Shown: one piece after another, positions 1-6,230 of the stretch | Layout of the letters: each line of letters opens with the position of its first letter | Numbering within the stretch: position 1 is the first letter of the stretch | Assembly: GCA_019746155.1 (NCBI GenBank) | Contig: JAIESJ010000295.1 | Coordinates: 1 to 11,041 of the forward strand | Source of the DNA: Burkholderiales bacterium | GTDB lineage: Bacteria > Pseudomonadota > Gammaproteobacteria > Burkholderiales > SG8-41 | Length of the DNA stretch: 11,041 nucleotides | Reading direction: 5' to 3' | Translations under genes and position numbers: made by a program | The notes under the pieces: generated by a model | Seen by the model: the letters and a program-made list of their open reading frames with translations, nothing else | Told to the model about the DNA's origin: nothing | The model's database searches: none

Positions 1-1
1 G

Positions 2-619
2 GTCACCGATCCGGCGGTGGACATGTTTGACCGCGAGCGGGTTTTTCTCGAGCGCGTGCTGACGCCGCTTGTCGAGCGTTTTGCCCGGCTGCGCGTGGTG
101 GTCGAGCACATCACGACGCGGGAAGCTGCGCGTTTCGTCGCCGCGGCGCCGCCGCGCATCGCGGCGACGATCACCGCCCATCACCTGCTGCTCAACCGCA
201 ATGCGTTGTTCGCCGGCGGCCTCCGCCCGCATCACTACTGCCTGCCGGTGCTCAAGCGCGAGGAGCACCGCCAGGCGCTGGTGGAGGCGGCAGTAAGCGG
301 CAATCCCAGGTTTTTTCTCGGCACCGACAGCGCGCCGCATGCACGACACGCCAAGGAGTCGGATTGCGGCTGCGCGGGCATTTATACCGCGCACGCCGGC
401 ATCGAGCTCTACGCCGAAGCTTTCGACAGGGCCGGCGCGCTCGACCGGCTCGAGGCTTTCGCCAGTCACTTCGGCCCTGATTTCTACGGGCTGCCGCGCA
501 ACCCGGACTCGATTACTCTGGTGAAGGAAACATGGCACGTGGCGAACGAGCTGCCGTTTCACCAGGACCGGCTGGTGCCGTTCCGTGCGGGGGGCGGCAT
601 TGCATGGAAAATCGCATGA
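2..619 (+). CDS. pyrC: Dihydroorotase, class II (PyrC), 5'-truncated
   Basis: This is the C-terminal 205 residues of dihydroorotase, the zinc enzyme that cyclises N-carbamoyl-aspartate to dihydroorotate in cytosolic pyrimidine synthesis. The frame is open from base 2, so the start lies outside the window; an internal ATG at 23 is not the start. It aligns by eye with E. coli PyrC (348 aa) from about residue 145. Visible landmarks are VTDPAVDMFDRE, the EHITT metal-ligand histidine, a conserved HHLLLNRN segment, LPVLKREEHR, and GTDSAPHARH with the catalytic Asp codon at 326-328. The C-terminus (VPFRAGGGIAWKIA) is of normal type. It ends 74 bp before the next gene, and nothing clear is seen in that spacer. 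The family call is very secure. Confidence 0.96.
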   Translation, partial: VTDPAVDMFDRERVFLERVLTPLVERFARLRVVVEHITTREAARFVAAAPPRIAATITAHHLLLNRNALFAGGLRPHHYCLPVLKREEHRQALVEAAVSGNPRFFLGTDSAPHARHAKESDCGCAGIYTAHAGIELYAEAFDRAGALDRLEAFASHFGPDFYGLPRNPDSITLVKETWHVANELPFHQDRLVPFRAGGGIAWKIA

Positions 620-693
620 CCATGCAGCCCCTGCCGTCAACGCGGTAAGCCGGCGGCCGTTATCCGGATTATCGTTTTCATGTTTCCGGCGTT

Positions 694-1269
694 TTGAGCG
701 ACTCACAGCCTCATCAGTTTGATCTGGCGCTGCCGCGCGGCGACCTGTGGATTTTCGGCTACGGTTCCCTGATGTGGGATCCGGGCTTTCCTTATGCCCG
801 GTCGTGTTCCGCCCTGCTGCGCGGTTATCACCGCGCTTTCTGCATATATTCTCACCGCTATCGCGGCACGCCCGAACAGCCCGGCCTGGTGCTGGGGCTT
901 GATCGCGGCGGTGCCTGTCGCGGCATCGCCTATCTGGTCGCGCAGCGCCAAACAGAAAGCGTGCTCGAAAGCTTGTGGATGCGCGAGATGTCGCGCCGCA
1001 CTTATCGTCCCCGGCTGGTGCATGTCGATGTTGCCGGCGAACGTGTGCGGGCGCTTGCCTTTATCGCCGATCCCGCGCACCCGAGCTACGCCGGGCGCCT
1101 GCCGGTCGAGGAGGTGGCGGCGCTGATCACGCGCGGTGTCGGTGCGCGCGGCGCCAATGTCGAATACCTTGTCAATACGCTGCGCCATCTCGAAGCGCTC
1201 GGCGTACGCGAGCCGCGCTTGCGCAGGATTCATGCCATGGTGGAAAAGCTGCGAGCGCACCGTCGCTGA
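694..1269 (+). CDS. ChaC-like gamma-glutamylcyclotransferase
   Basis: The predicted 191-aa protein belongs to the ChaC/gamma-glutamylcyclotransferase family, which releases 5-oxoproline from gamma-glutamyl compounds; ChaC members act on glutathione. The N-terminal FGYGSLMW motif (residues 21-28) is the substrate-binding signature. Glu98 in WMREMSRRTY is the likely catalytic acid, by comparison with REAVLGGY in ChaC proteins. CRGIAYLV and the C-terminal GANVEYLVNTLRHLEALG also fit the family. The start is uncertain: TTG at 694 is the first plausible start and gives a normal N-terminus, but no good Shine-Dalgarno precedes it. The nearby ATG at 680 is in another frame and stops after five codons. 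The protein is cytosolic. Nothing ties it functionally to pyrC or the dcw cluster. Confidence 0.9.
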   Translation: MSDSQPHQFDLALPRGDLWIFGYGSLMWDPGFPYARSCSALLRGYHRAFCIYSHRYRGTPEQPGLVLGLDRGGACRGIAYLVAQRQTESVLESLWMREMSRRTYRPRLVHVDVAGERVRALAFIADPAHPSYAGRLPVEEVAALITRGVGARGANVEYLVNTLRHLEALGVREPRLRRIHAMVEKLRAHRR

Positions 1270-1277
1270 TCAAAATA

Positions 1278-1351
1278 AAGCCCCGCCCGCCTCATCCCCC
1301 GTTCTCCCGTGGACGGGAGAAAAGGGTCAGGGATGAGGGGTTGCGGGGCTT
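1278..1351. repeat. 74-bp nested palindrome, possible bidirectional terminator
   Basis: An outer perfect 9-bp arm AAGCCCCGC (1278-1286) pairs with GCGGGGCTT (1343-1351). A middle arm CTCATCC (1291-1297) pairs with GGATGAG (1331-1337). An inner perfect 9-bp arm TTCTCCCGT (1302-1310) pairs with ACGGGAGAA (1313-1321) around two bases. The element starts 8 bp after the cyclotransferase stop. On the minus strand it is followed by a T-rich run (TTTATTTTG), so it could terminate the convergent gene; on the plus strand the following T run is weaker. Its style resembles dispersed intergenic REP-type repeats, but copy number cannot be judged here. Confidence 0.8.
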
Positions 1352-1384
1352 GTTTGCGTCATCGCGTGACACATTGTGCTGCAA

Positions 1385-1423
1385 GCGCCGTGGTTACGGC
1401 GCATCCCTGGCACTGGGTGCCAG
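1385..1423. repeat. Two adjacent perfect short hairpins
   Basis: GCGCCGT (1385-1391) pairs with ACGGCGC (1396-1402) around GGTT. CTGGCAC (1407-1413) pairs with GTGCCAG (1417-1423) around TGG. They lie between convergent genes, so they may add to transcription termination. Neither has a long T tract. A further GGCGCC pair (1470-1475, 1485-1490) and CCGGT/ACCGG (1489-1493, 1499-1503) follow. Apart from these hairpins I see nothing else in 1352-1504. Confidence 0.55.
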
Positions 1424-1504
1424 TTCAGTTATTGCTATGAGCAGGTTCTCACTGCGCTACGCCCCTCCTGGCGCCATCCGGGCCGGCGCCGGTAGTAAAC
1501 CGGA

Positions 1505-2023
1505 TCATGGAAAAGCCGGAATGGTGGGCTCGAAACCGCCCGCCACCGCTTCCGGGTGGCGGCGTGCGACCAGCTCGGAAATCTCCTGAACCCGCCGCAT
1601 CGGCACGTCCACCATCATCAATACTTTACCCTGCTCGATGTCGGGATAAAAGGTCTTGAGCCTGGAGTTCGGCATGGCACTAGCCGCCATGCTCGATGCC
1701 CACGCGCCGAACAACGAACCGAGCAGCGCCGCGATCAGCACCGTCACCAGCTGCAATGACACCTCCGCGGGGGGGAACAGTATGACCAGTAGCCCGCCCA
1801 AGATTCCGGCAACGCCGCCGATGACCACGCCGAGTTGAGCGCCGTGGACAATATCGGTTTTCTGCAGTACGGTGGCCTCGGGAAGCTCGGGCGGCAATGT
1901 ACCGCGCCGGGCAAGAAAATGGATATGCCGCACCTCGATTCGCGCCAGCAGCATTTCATCGAGCATTTGGCGCGCGCTGTCGCTGTCCGGCAGCATGAAG
2001 TACAGTCTGCGTCGCATCAACAT
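1505..2023 (-). CDS. Small membrane protein of unknown function (DUF1269-like)
   Basis: The product is 172 aa. The start ATG (complement of 2021-2023) has an excellent Shine-Dalgarno, AAGGAGG, at 2036-2030 with 6 nt spacing, favouring it over Met3. The N-terminal 50 residues (RRLYFMLPDSDSARQMLDEM, then IEVRHIHFLAR) look like a small cytosolic alpha/beta domain of the type seen in stress-related DUF1269/YflT-like proteins. Two hydrophobic segments follow, at residues about 64-83 (glycine-zipper-like GVVIGGVAGILGG) and about 90-110. A short cytosolic C-terminal domain contains GKVLMMVDVPMRRVQEISELV. The gene is convergent with the cyclotransferase gene and divergent from rnpB. I cannot assign a function; the domain-family assignment is a by-eye impression. 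A weak -35-like TTGACG lies at 2110-2105 on this strand without a convincing -10. Confidence 0.82.
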   Translation of the reverse strand: MLMRRRLYFMLPDSDSARQMLDEMLLARIEVRHIHFLARRGTLPPELPEATVLQKTDIVHGAQLGVVIGGVAGILGGLLVILFPPAEVSLQLVTVLIAALLGSLFGAWASSMAASAMPNSRLKTFYPDIEQGKVLMMVDVPMRRVQEISELVARRHPEAVAGGFEPTIPAFP

Positions 2024-2161
2024 GCTTCTCCTCCTTCCTTGATGTCCGGCCCGGTGTGGCCCCTATTCGTTAGAAGGCGGAATTCACGCGGAGTTTCATC
2101 GTTACGTCAAGGCAACAACGGCGCTGTCGCCGGCGGCCATGACCCGGGGAGCTTGGGCAGG

Positions 2162-2170
2162 TGCTAGAAT
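2162..2170 (+). promoter_or_regulatory. Extended -10 promoter of rnpB
   Basis: TGCTAGAAT is an extended -10 (TGnTAGAAT; the hexamer at 2165-2170 matches TATAAT at five of six positions). It ends six bases before the predicted first base of RNase P RNA at 2177, the right spacing for a start there. No good -35 is visible at 17 bp, and ATGACC at 2139-2144 is too far away. The extended -10 may substitute for it. Confidence 0.7.
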
Positions 2171-2176
2171 GGCGAT

Positions 2177-2499
2177 GAAGCTGGCCAGACAGCCGCTGCA
2201 TTTCCTCGGATATGCAGAGGAAAGTCCGGGCTCCACAGGGCGGGGTGACGGTTAACGGCCGTCCGCTATAAGCCGAAGGCGCTAGTCTTCGGCAAAGGCG
2301 AGGAACAGGGCCACAGAGACGAGTCTTGGTGCGTAAAAGACCAAGGGTGAAACGCGGCAACCTCCACCCGGAGCAACACCAAATAGGCAAGCGATGACGC
2401 GGCCCGCCGAGCTTGCGGGTAGGTGGCTTGAGCCTTGGAGCAATTCAAGGCCTAGAGGAATGGCTGTCCACGACAGAACCCGGCTTATCGGCCAGCTTC
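2177..2499 (+). ncRNA. rnpB: RNase P RNA, bacterial type A
   Basis: This is the catalytic RNA of RNase P, which trims the 5' leader of pre-tRNAs. The ends are set by a perfect 10-bp P1 helix: GAAGCTGGCC (2177-2186) with GGCCAGCTTC (2490-2499). Core conserved regions are plain: GAGGAAAGTCCGGGCTCC (2217-2234), AGGGTGAAA, CCTCCACCCGGAGCAA, CCAAATAGG, GGGTAGG and ACGACAGAACCCGGCTTATC near the 3' end. A hairpin GCCGAAG (2272-2278)/CTTCGGC (2287-2293) fits P9. At about 323 nt it is shorter than the 377-nt E. coli RNA. Most of the loss falls between AGGGTGAAA and CCTCCACCC, where E. coli carries P13 and P14. rnpB just upstream of mraZ is a gene order I recall from other proteobacteria. Confidence 0.97.
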
Positions 2500-2512
2500 T
2501 TTTTTCTTTTCA

Positions 2513-2543
2513 GGTGTTGCTGTTCTGCAACACCCTCTTTTTT
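2513..2543 (+). terminator. Intrinsic terminator of rnpB
   Basis: A perfect 8-bp stem GGTGTTGC (2513-2520)/GCAACACC (2527-2534) with loop TGTTCT is followed by CTCTTTTTTCC. It lies 14 bp after the RNA 3' end. The T-rich stretch between (2500-2510) could be trimmed after termination. Confidence 0.9.
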
Positions 2544-2711
2544 CCTAATTTCCTGATTCGTAAGCTTAAATGTATTTAAAGTATTACCTTTAGTTTTTTC
2601 TTTATCATCATGTTTTCTTGGCTTAATTAATATCCCAACCAAAGCTTAAACCCGGCCTGAATTATCTGTCATAAGTCTTTGTCACAAAACCAGAAAACCA
2701 AAATCAGTCCC
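2544..2711. other. AT-rich spacer between rnpB and the mra promoter
   Basis: No gene is supported here. By hand count, 50 of 160 bases in 2541-2700 are G or C (31%), far below the flanking genes. It holds a palindrome TTAAAT-GT-ATTTAA at 2566-2579 and two copies of AAGCTTAAA (2562-2570 and 2642-2650), 80 bp apart. It may act as an UP-like or nucleoid-protein-binding region upstream of the mra promoter. That is inference only. Confidence 0.5.
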
Positions 2712-2740
2712 TTGACCCCCTAATACTTTTTCAATATAGT
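2712..2740 (+). promoter_or_regulatory. Pmra, sigma-70-type promoter of the dcw cluster
   Basis: The -35 TTGACC (2712-2717) and the -10 TATAGT (2735-2740) each match consensus at five of six positions, with the optimal 17-bp spacer. The predicted start near 2747 gives a 5' leader of roughly 73 nt before mraZ. No other comparably good promoter was seen between the genes downstream, so this one probably drives the whole run. Confidence 0.82.
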
Positions 2741-2768
2741 GGGTAGAAGTGGTAGAAAGTGGGAGAAA
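2739..2768 (+). promoter_or_regulatory. MraZ operator (three direct GTGG repeats)
   Basis: Three 10-bp direct repeats begin at 2739, 2749 and 2759: GTGGGTAGAA, GTGGTAGAAA and GTGGGAGAAA. In characterised systems (E. coli, Mycoplasma) MraZ binds tandem TGGG-type repeats spaced one helical turn apart next to its own promoter. Here the first repeat shares two bases with the -10 and the rest cover the predicted transcription start, so occupancy should block initiation. The middle copy is degenerate (GTGGT). Confidence 0.85.
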
Positions 2769-2819
2769 GAATCGCTTCTCAAGGGGAAGCGCCATTTTCC
2801 GCAGAAACAAGGGAGGGCT

Positions 2820-3266
2820 GTGTTCCGCGGCATCGCGCAACTCAATCTGGATAGCAAAGGCAGACTGGCAGTGCCCGCCCGGCACCGCGATACCCTGCTT
2901 GAGCGCTGCGGCGGGCATCTGGTCATCACGGCAGACGCCGATCGCTGCCTGCTCATTTATCCGCTCCCTGACTGGGAGCTCATCCAGCAGAAACTGGAAG
3001 GATTGTCGAATCTCGATCCGCGCGTGCGTGAACTGCAGCGGCGGCTGATCGGCTTCGCCGTCGATGTGAGCATGGACGGCGCGGGGCGCATTTTGATTTC
3101 GCCCGCGCTGCGTCAATTCGCTCAGCTTGACAAAAACGTAGTGCTGGTCGGGCAGGGCAGGAAGTTCGAGTTGTGGGATCAGGAGAACTGGGAACAGTTG
3201 ATCGGCAAGGCCGGCGGCTTCGGCGCGGGAGGGCTCCCGCCCGAGCTGGAGGGATTTTCCTTGTGA
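2820..3266 (+). CDS. mraZ: MraZ, transcriptional regulator of the dcw cluster
   Basis: The product is 148 aa (E. coli 152). MraZ is a ring-forming DNA-binding protein of the SpoVT-AbrB type that controls its own operon. Two AbrB-like halves are visible: DSKGRLAVPAR at residues 11-21 and DGAGRILISPALR at 86-98. The start is GTG at 2820 (MFRGIAQLNLD), preceded by AAGGGAGGG (2809-2817). The frame stays open upstream to 2739, but those codons overlap the promoter and operator and have no family similarity, so they are excluded. The stop overlaps the rsmH start as GTGA. It is the first gene after Pmra and the probable ligand of the operator at 2739-2768. Confidence 0.95.
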   Translation: MFRGIAQLNLDSKGRLAVPARHRDTLLERCGGHLVITADADRCLLIYPLPDWELIQQKLEGLSNLDPRVRELQRRLIGFAVDVSMDGAGRILISPALRQFAQLDKNVVLVGQGRKFELWDQENWEQLIGKAGGFGAGGLPPELEGFSL

Positions 3267-4219
3267 GCGTGGGCTCACATGCCACGGTCCTGCTGGAGCA
3301 AGCGGTTGACGGGTTGAATGTGCGTGCGGACGGCACCTATGTCGATTGCACGTTCGGTCGCGGCGGGCACAGCCGGCTGATCCTGGCGCGGCTGGGAAAA
3401 CAAGGACGCCTGATCGCGTTCGATCGCGATTGGGATGCGGTCAAGGCGGGAGGAGAAATCAGTGACGAGCGTTTCTCGATCATGCACGGCGCCTTCGGGC
3501 GGTTGCGGGAGCTCGCGGCACGCGCGGGGATTGCACATGTGGACGGCATCCTGCTCGACCTTGGCGTGTCGTCACCACAGCTCGATAACGCGGCGCGCGG
3601 TTTCAGTTTTCGTTTTGATGCGCCGCTCGACATGCGCATGGACGCGAGCCGCGGCATCACGGCTGCGCAATGGCTCGCGCAAGCGGCCGAATCCGAAATC
3701 CGGGAGGTAATAAAAAATTATGGCGAAGAACGGTTTGCTAAACAGATTGCAGCAGCGATTGTTGCGGCTCGAGCGCGGGGGCCTGTTCACACCACACGAC
3801 AACTTGCCGCGCTCGTGGCAAAAGCCGTTCCTGCGCGCGAGCCACGCCAGGATCCGGCGACGCGGACGTTTCAGGCTCTACGGATTCACATCAATCAGGA
3901 GCTTGAGGAATTGTCGCTAGCGCTGCCGCAATGTCTCGAGTTGCTGGCGCCCGGAGGACGTCTGGTGGTAATCAGTTTTCATTCGCTCGAGGACCGTATC
4001 GTCAAGCGTTTCCTGCGTGATAACGCACAGGCCGACCGCCTGCCGGCGCGCCTACCGGTCAGAGCGAAAGATATCGCGCCGCCGCCGCTCAGGCTCATCG
4101 GCCGCGCACAGCGTCCGGGTGAAGAAGAAATCGCCGCCAATCCGCGTGCGCGCAGCGCCGTGATGCGTATCGCGGAGCGGACCGGGGCACGGATGAATCG
4201 TGCAGGAGCAACAACGTGA
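3263..4219 (+). CDS. rsmH: 16S rRNA (cytosine-1402-N4)-methyltransferase RsmH (MraW)
   Basis: The product is 318 aa (E. coli 313). It uses S-adenosylmethionine to methylate N4 of C1402 in the 16S rRNA decoding centre. The N-terminal HATVLLEQAVDGL matches the family. The SAM-binding motif is CTFGRGGHS (residues 29-37), followed by FDRDWDAV. Further conserved blocks are GILLDLGVSSPQLDNAARGF, DAPLDMRMD, RIHINQELEEL and VVISFHSLEDRIVKRF. GTG at 3263 is chosen because it overlaps the mraZ stop (GTGA) and has GGAGGG at 3248-3253, 9 nt upstream; a second GTG at 3269 is less well placed. The longer frame from 3173 lies inside mraZ and is not supported. Confidence 0.96.
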   Translation: MSVGSHATVLLEQAVDGLNVRADGTYVDCTFGRGGHSRLILARLGKQGRLIAFDRDWDAVKAGGEISDERFSIMHGAFGRLRELAARAGIAHVDGILLDLGVSSPQLDNAARGFSFRFDAPLDMRMDASRGITAAQWLAQAAESEIREVIKNYGEERFAKQIAAAIVAARARGPVHTTRQLAALVAKAVPAREPRQDPATRTFQALRIHINQELEELSLALPQCLELLAPGGRLVVISFHSLEDRIVKRFLRDNAQADRLPARLPVRAKDIAPPPLRLIGRAQRPGEEEIAANPRARSAVMRIAERTGARMNRAGATT

Positions 4220-4500
4220 TGGTCCGGCTTAACCTGCTGCTGCTGGCAATCCTGATTGCCTGCGCATTGTCGCTGGTCAGCTCGCAGCACAAGGCGCGCA
4301 AGCTCTACGTCGAATTGCAGAAGGAGCAGGAACGCGCCAAGCAGCTCGATGTGGAGTGGGGCCAACTGCAACTCGAGCAGAGCACGTGGGCGATGCACGG
4401 GCGCGTCGAAAAAATCGCGGCCCAGAAACTCGGCATGCGCGTGCCTTCCGCTACGCGCATCCAGATCGTTCCGCCGCCGGCGCCGGAGAGCAGGCCATGA
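4219..4500 (+). CDS. ftsL: Cell division protein FtsL
   Basis: The product is 93 aa: a short bitopic inner-membrane protein of the FtsQLB complex that helps activate septal FtsWI. A very short cytosolic N-terminus (MVR) precedes a transmembrane segment at residues about 4-21. A periplasmic coiled coil follows (QHKARKLYVELQKEQERAKQ to about residue 58), then the family-typical segment WAMHGRVEKIAAQKLGM and a Pro-rich tail. It lacks the long cytosolic N-terminus of E. coli FtsL (121 aa). ATG at 4219 overlaps the rsmH stop (TGATG); GTG at 4216 is an alternative. AGGAG at 4204-4208 serves either (10 or 7 nt spacing). The stop overlaps the ftsI start as ATGA. Confidence 0.92.
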   Translation: MVRLNLLLLAILIACALSLVSSQHKARKLYVELQKEQERAKQLDVEWGQLQLEQSTWAMHGRVEKIAAQKLGMRVPSATRIQIVPPPAPESRP

Positions 4501-6230
4501 ACACGGCCGCCGCTTCCACGCCCGTGCTCAGGTTGCCGGCGTGGCGCTCGCGCGTGCTGCTCGCCGGTTTGTTGCTGTGGTTCATCGCGCTCGCCGTGCG
4601 TGCGTTCTATCTGCAGGGACTCAATAACGACTTCCTGCGGCAAAAAGGCGAATCGCGCTATTCGCGCGTGGTTGAAATCAGCGCCACGCGCGGCATGATC
4701 GTCGACCGCAATGACGAACCGCTTGCCATTTCCACGCCTGTCGAATCCGTCGCGGCAAGCCCGGCCGACATCGAAACCACGCCGGAGCAGATGCTGAGGC
4801 TGGCGCAGCTGTTGGAGATGGACGCTGGCGAAGTGAAAAAGAGGCTTGCCGACCCCAAACGCGAATTCGTGTATCTCAAGCGCCAGCTTCCGCCGGAGCA
4901 GGCGGCCAAGGTGGTCGGGCTTGGCATTCCCGGTGTTTTCCTCCAGAGGGAATATCGCCGCTACTATCCGGCGGGCGAAGTCATGGCGCATCTGATCGGT
5001 TTCACCGGCGTTGACGATAACGGGCAGGAAGCGATTGAACTCGCATTTGACGCGACACTTGCCGGCAAACCCGGCAGCCGCCGCGTGATCAAGGACCGTC
5101 TCGGACACATCGTCGAGGACATCGAAAGCATCCGCCGGCCGCAGCAGGGACAAAAGCTCAAACTCTCGATCGACACCAAAATTCAGTATCTCGCGTTTCG
5201 CGAGCTGAAAGCCGCCGTTGCCGTGAATCGCGCCAAGGCCGGCGGCATCGTGGTGCTCGATGCGGCAAGCGGCGAGGTGCTGGCGATGGCGAACGTGCCT
5301 TCCTATAACCCCAATAACCGCGACAAGCTCGATCCCAAACGCACGCGCAACCGGGCGGTGACCGATCTGTTCGAACCGGGCTCGACGCTGAAGCCGTTTA
5401 CCGCGGCGGCGGCGCTCGAGGCCGGCACGGTCAGGCCGGACTCGGTGATCCAGACCGCACCGGGGCAGATGACGATAGGCGACCGCGTGATTCATGATGC
5501 GCATCCGCAGGGCGCGTTGACGGTGGCGCAGGTAATCCAGAAATCGTCCAACGTCGGCGCCGCAAAAATAGCGCTCGCGCTGCCTGCGGAAACGCTGTGG
5601 AAGCTGTTTTCGCAAGCGGGCTTCGGGGTGCCGCCGCAATCGGAATTTCCGGGCGAAGTCTCGGGCAGGCTGCGGGCGTACAAAACGTGGCGGCCGATCG
5701 AACAGGCGACCATGTCGTACGGCCACGGCATTTCGGTCTCCCTGCTACAACTGGCGCGCGCCTACACCATATTCGCGACCGACGGTGAACTCAAGCCGGT
5801 GACGCTGCTCAAGCGCGACGGGCCGGCCCAAGGCGTACCGGTGATTTCCCCTGCGACCGCGCAGGCGGTGCGCAAGATGCTGGAAATGGCGGTGCTGCCC
5901 GGCGGCACCGCACCGCGCGCGCAGGTTGCCGGCTATCGCGTCGCCGGCAAGACCGGCACTGCGCACAAGCTTGAAGGCGGAGGCTATGCGCCTAACAAGT
6001 ACGTGTCGGCGTTCGTCGGTTTCGCGCCGGTGACCCATCCGCGGCTGGTGGTGGCGGTCATGATCGACGAGCCCTCGGCCGGTCAGTATTACGGCGGCAC
6101 CGTGGCTGCGCCGGTATTCAGCCAGGTGATGGCGGGAGCACTCAGGCTGCTGGCCGTGCCGCCCGATGCGCCGGTGGATAACGTCGTGCTGCCGCCGTCC
6201 AGCGCGCCCGAAATCAAGGAGGAAGTCTGA
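4497..6230 (+). CDS. ftsI: Peptidoglycan transpeptidase FtsI (PBP3)
   Basis: The product is 577 aa (E. coli 588): the septum-specific class B penicillin-binding protein that cross-links peptidoglycan with FtsW. It has a short cytosolic N-terminus, one transmembrane anchor at residues about 20-39, and the pedestal motif TRGMIVDRNDEPLAIS. The transpeptidase domain carries all three catalytic motifs: S296-T-L-K299 (EPGSTLKPF), S350-S-N352 and K485-T-G-T488. HLIGFTG and the YGHGISVSLLQLARAY block are also conserved. The start ATG overlaps the ftsL stop (ATGA) with GGAG at 4485-4488, 8 nt upstream. The stop overlaps murE as TGATG. The catalytic residues look complete. Confidence 0.97.
   Translation: MNTAAASTPVLRLPAWRSRVLLAGLLLWFIALAVRAFYLQGLNNDFLRQKGESRYSRVVEISATRGMIVDRNDEPLAISTPVESVAASPADIETTPEQMLRLAQLLEMDAGEVKKRLADPKREFVYLKRQLPPEQAAKVVGLGIPGVFLQREYRRYYPAGEVMAHLIGFTGVDDNGQEAIELAFDATLAGKPGSRRVIKDRLGHIVEDIESIRRPQQGQKLKLSIDTKIQYLAFRELKAAVAVNRAKAGGIVVLDAASGEVLAMANVPSYNPNNRDKLDPKRTRNRAVTDLFEPGSTLKPFTAAAALEAGTVRPDSVIQTAPGQMTIGDRVIHDAHPQGALTVAQVIQKSSNVGAAKIALALPAETLWKLFSQAGFGVPPQSEFPGEVSGRLRAYKTWRPIEQATMSYGHGISVSLLQLARAYTIFATDGELKPVTLLKRDGPAQGVPVISPATAQAVRKMLEMAVLPGGTAPRAQVAGYRVAGKTGTAHKLEGGGYAPNKYVSAFVGFAPVTHPRLVVAVMIDEPSAGQYYGGTVAAPVFSQVMAGALRLLAVPPDAPVDNVVLPPSSAPEIKEEV

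Noticed and set aside
703..1260. 185-codon open frame on the minus strand across the cyclotransferase gene
   Set aside because: The plus-strand frame has YGSLMW and a coherent family layout; the antisense product has no recognisable features.
1270..1504. CRISPR array or insertion sequence in the palindromic spacer
   Set aside because: The repeats are single inverted pairs of different sequence, with no regular direct repeats, spacers, transposase frame or target-site duplication.
975..1589. 204-codon plus-strand frame running out of the cyclotransferase gene into the spacer
   Set aside because: It is out of frame with the real gene, crosses the nested palindrome and has no domain signal.
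2445..2642. Lys-rich 65-codon frame antisense to the rnpB 3' end and terminator
   Set aside because: It overlaps the conserved RNase P RNA core and the terminator; its lysine richness only reflects the AT-rich spacer.
2739..2819. Upstream extension of mraZ from a GTG at 2739
   Set aside because: Those codons overlap the -10 and the operator repeats, begin upstream of the predicted transcription start, and do not resemble MraZ N-termini.
4216..4218. GTG as the ftsL start
   Set aside because: It is possible (7 nt from AGGAG), but the ATG three bases later gives the same protein less one residue and the TGATG overlap used elsewhere in the operon; the choice is not firm.
4305..5726. 473-codon open frame on the minus strand across ftsL and ftsI
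   Set aside because: It lies opposite ftsI, whose catalytic motifs are intact, and its His/Arg-rich translation has no family character. It is a shadow of GC-rich codon use.
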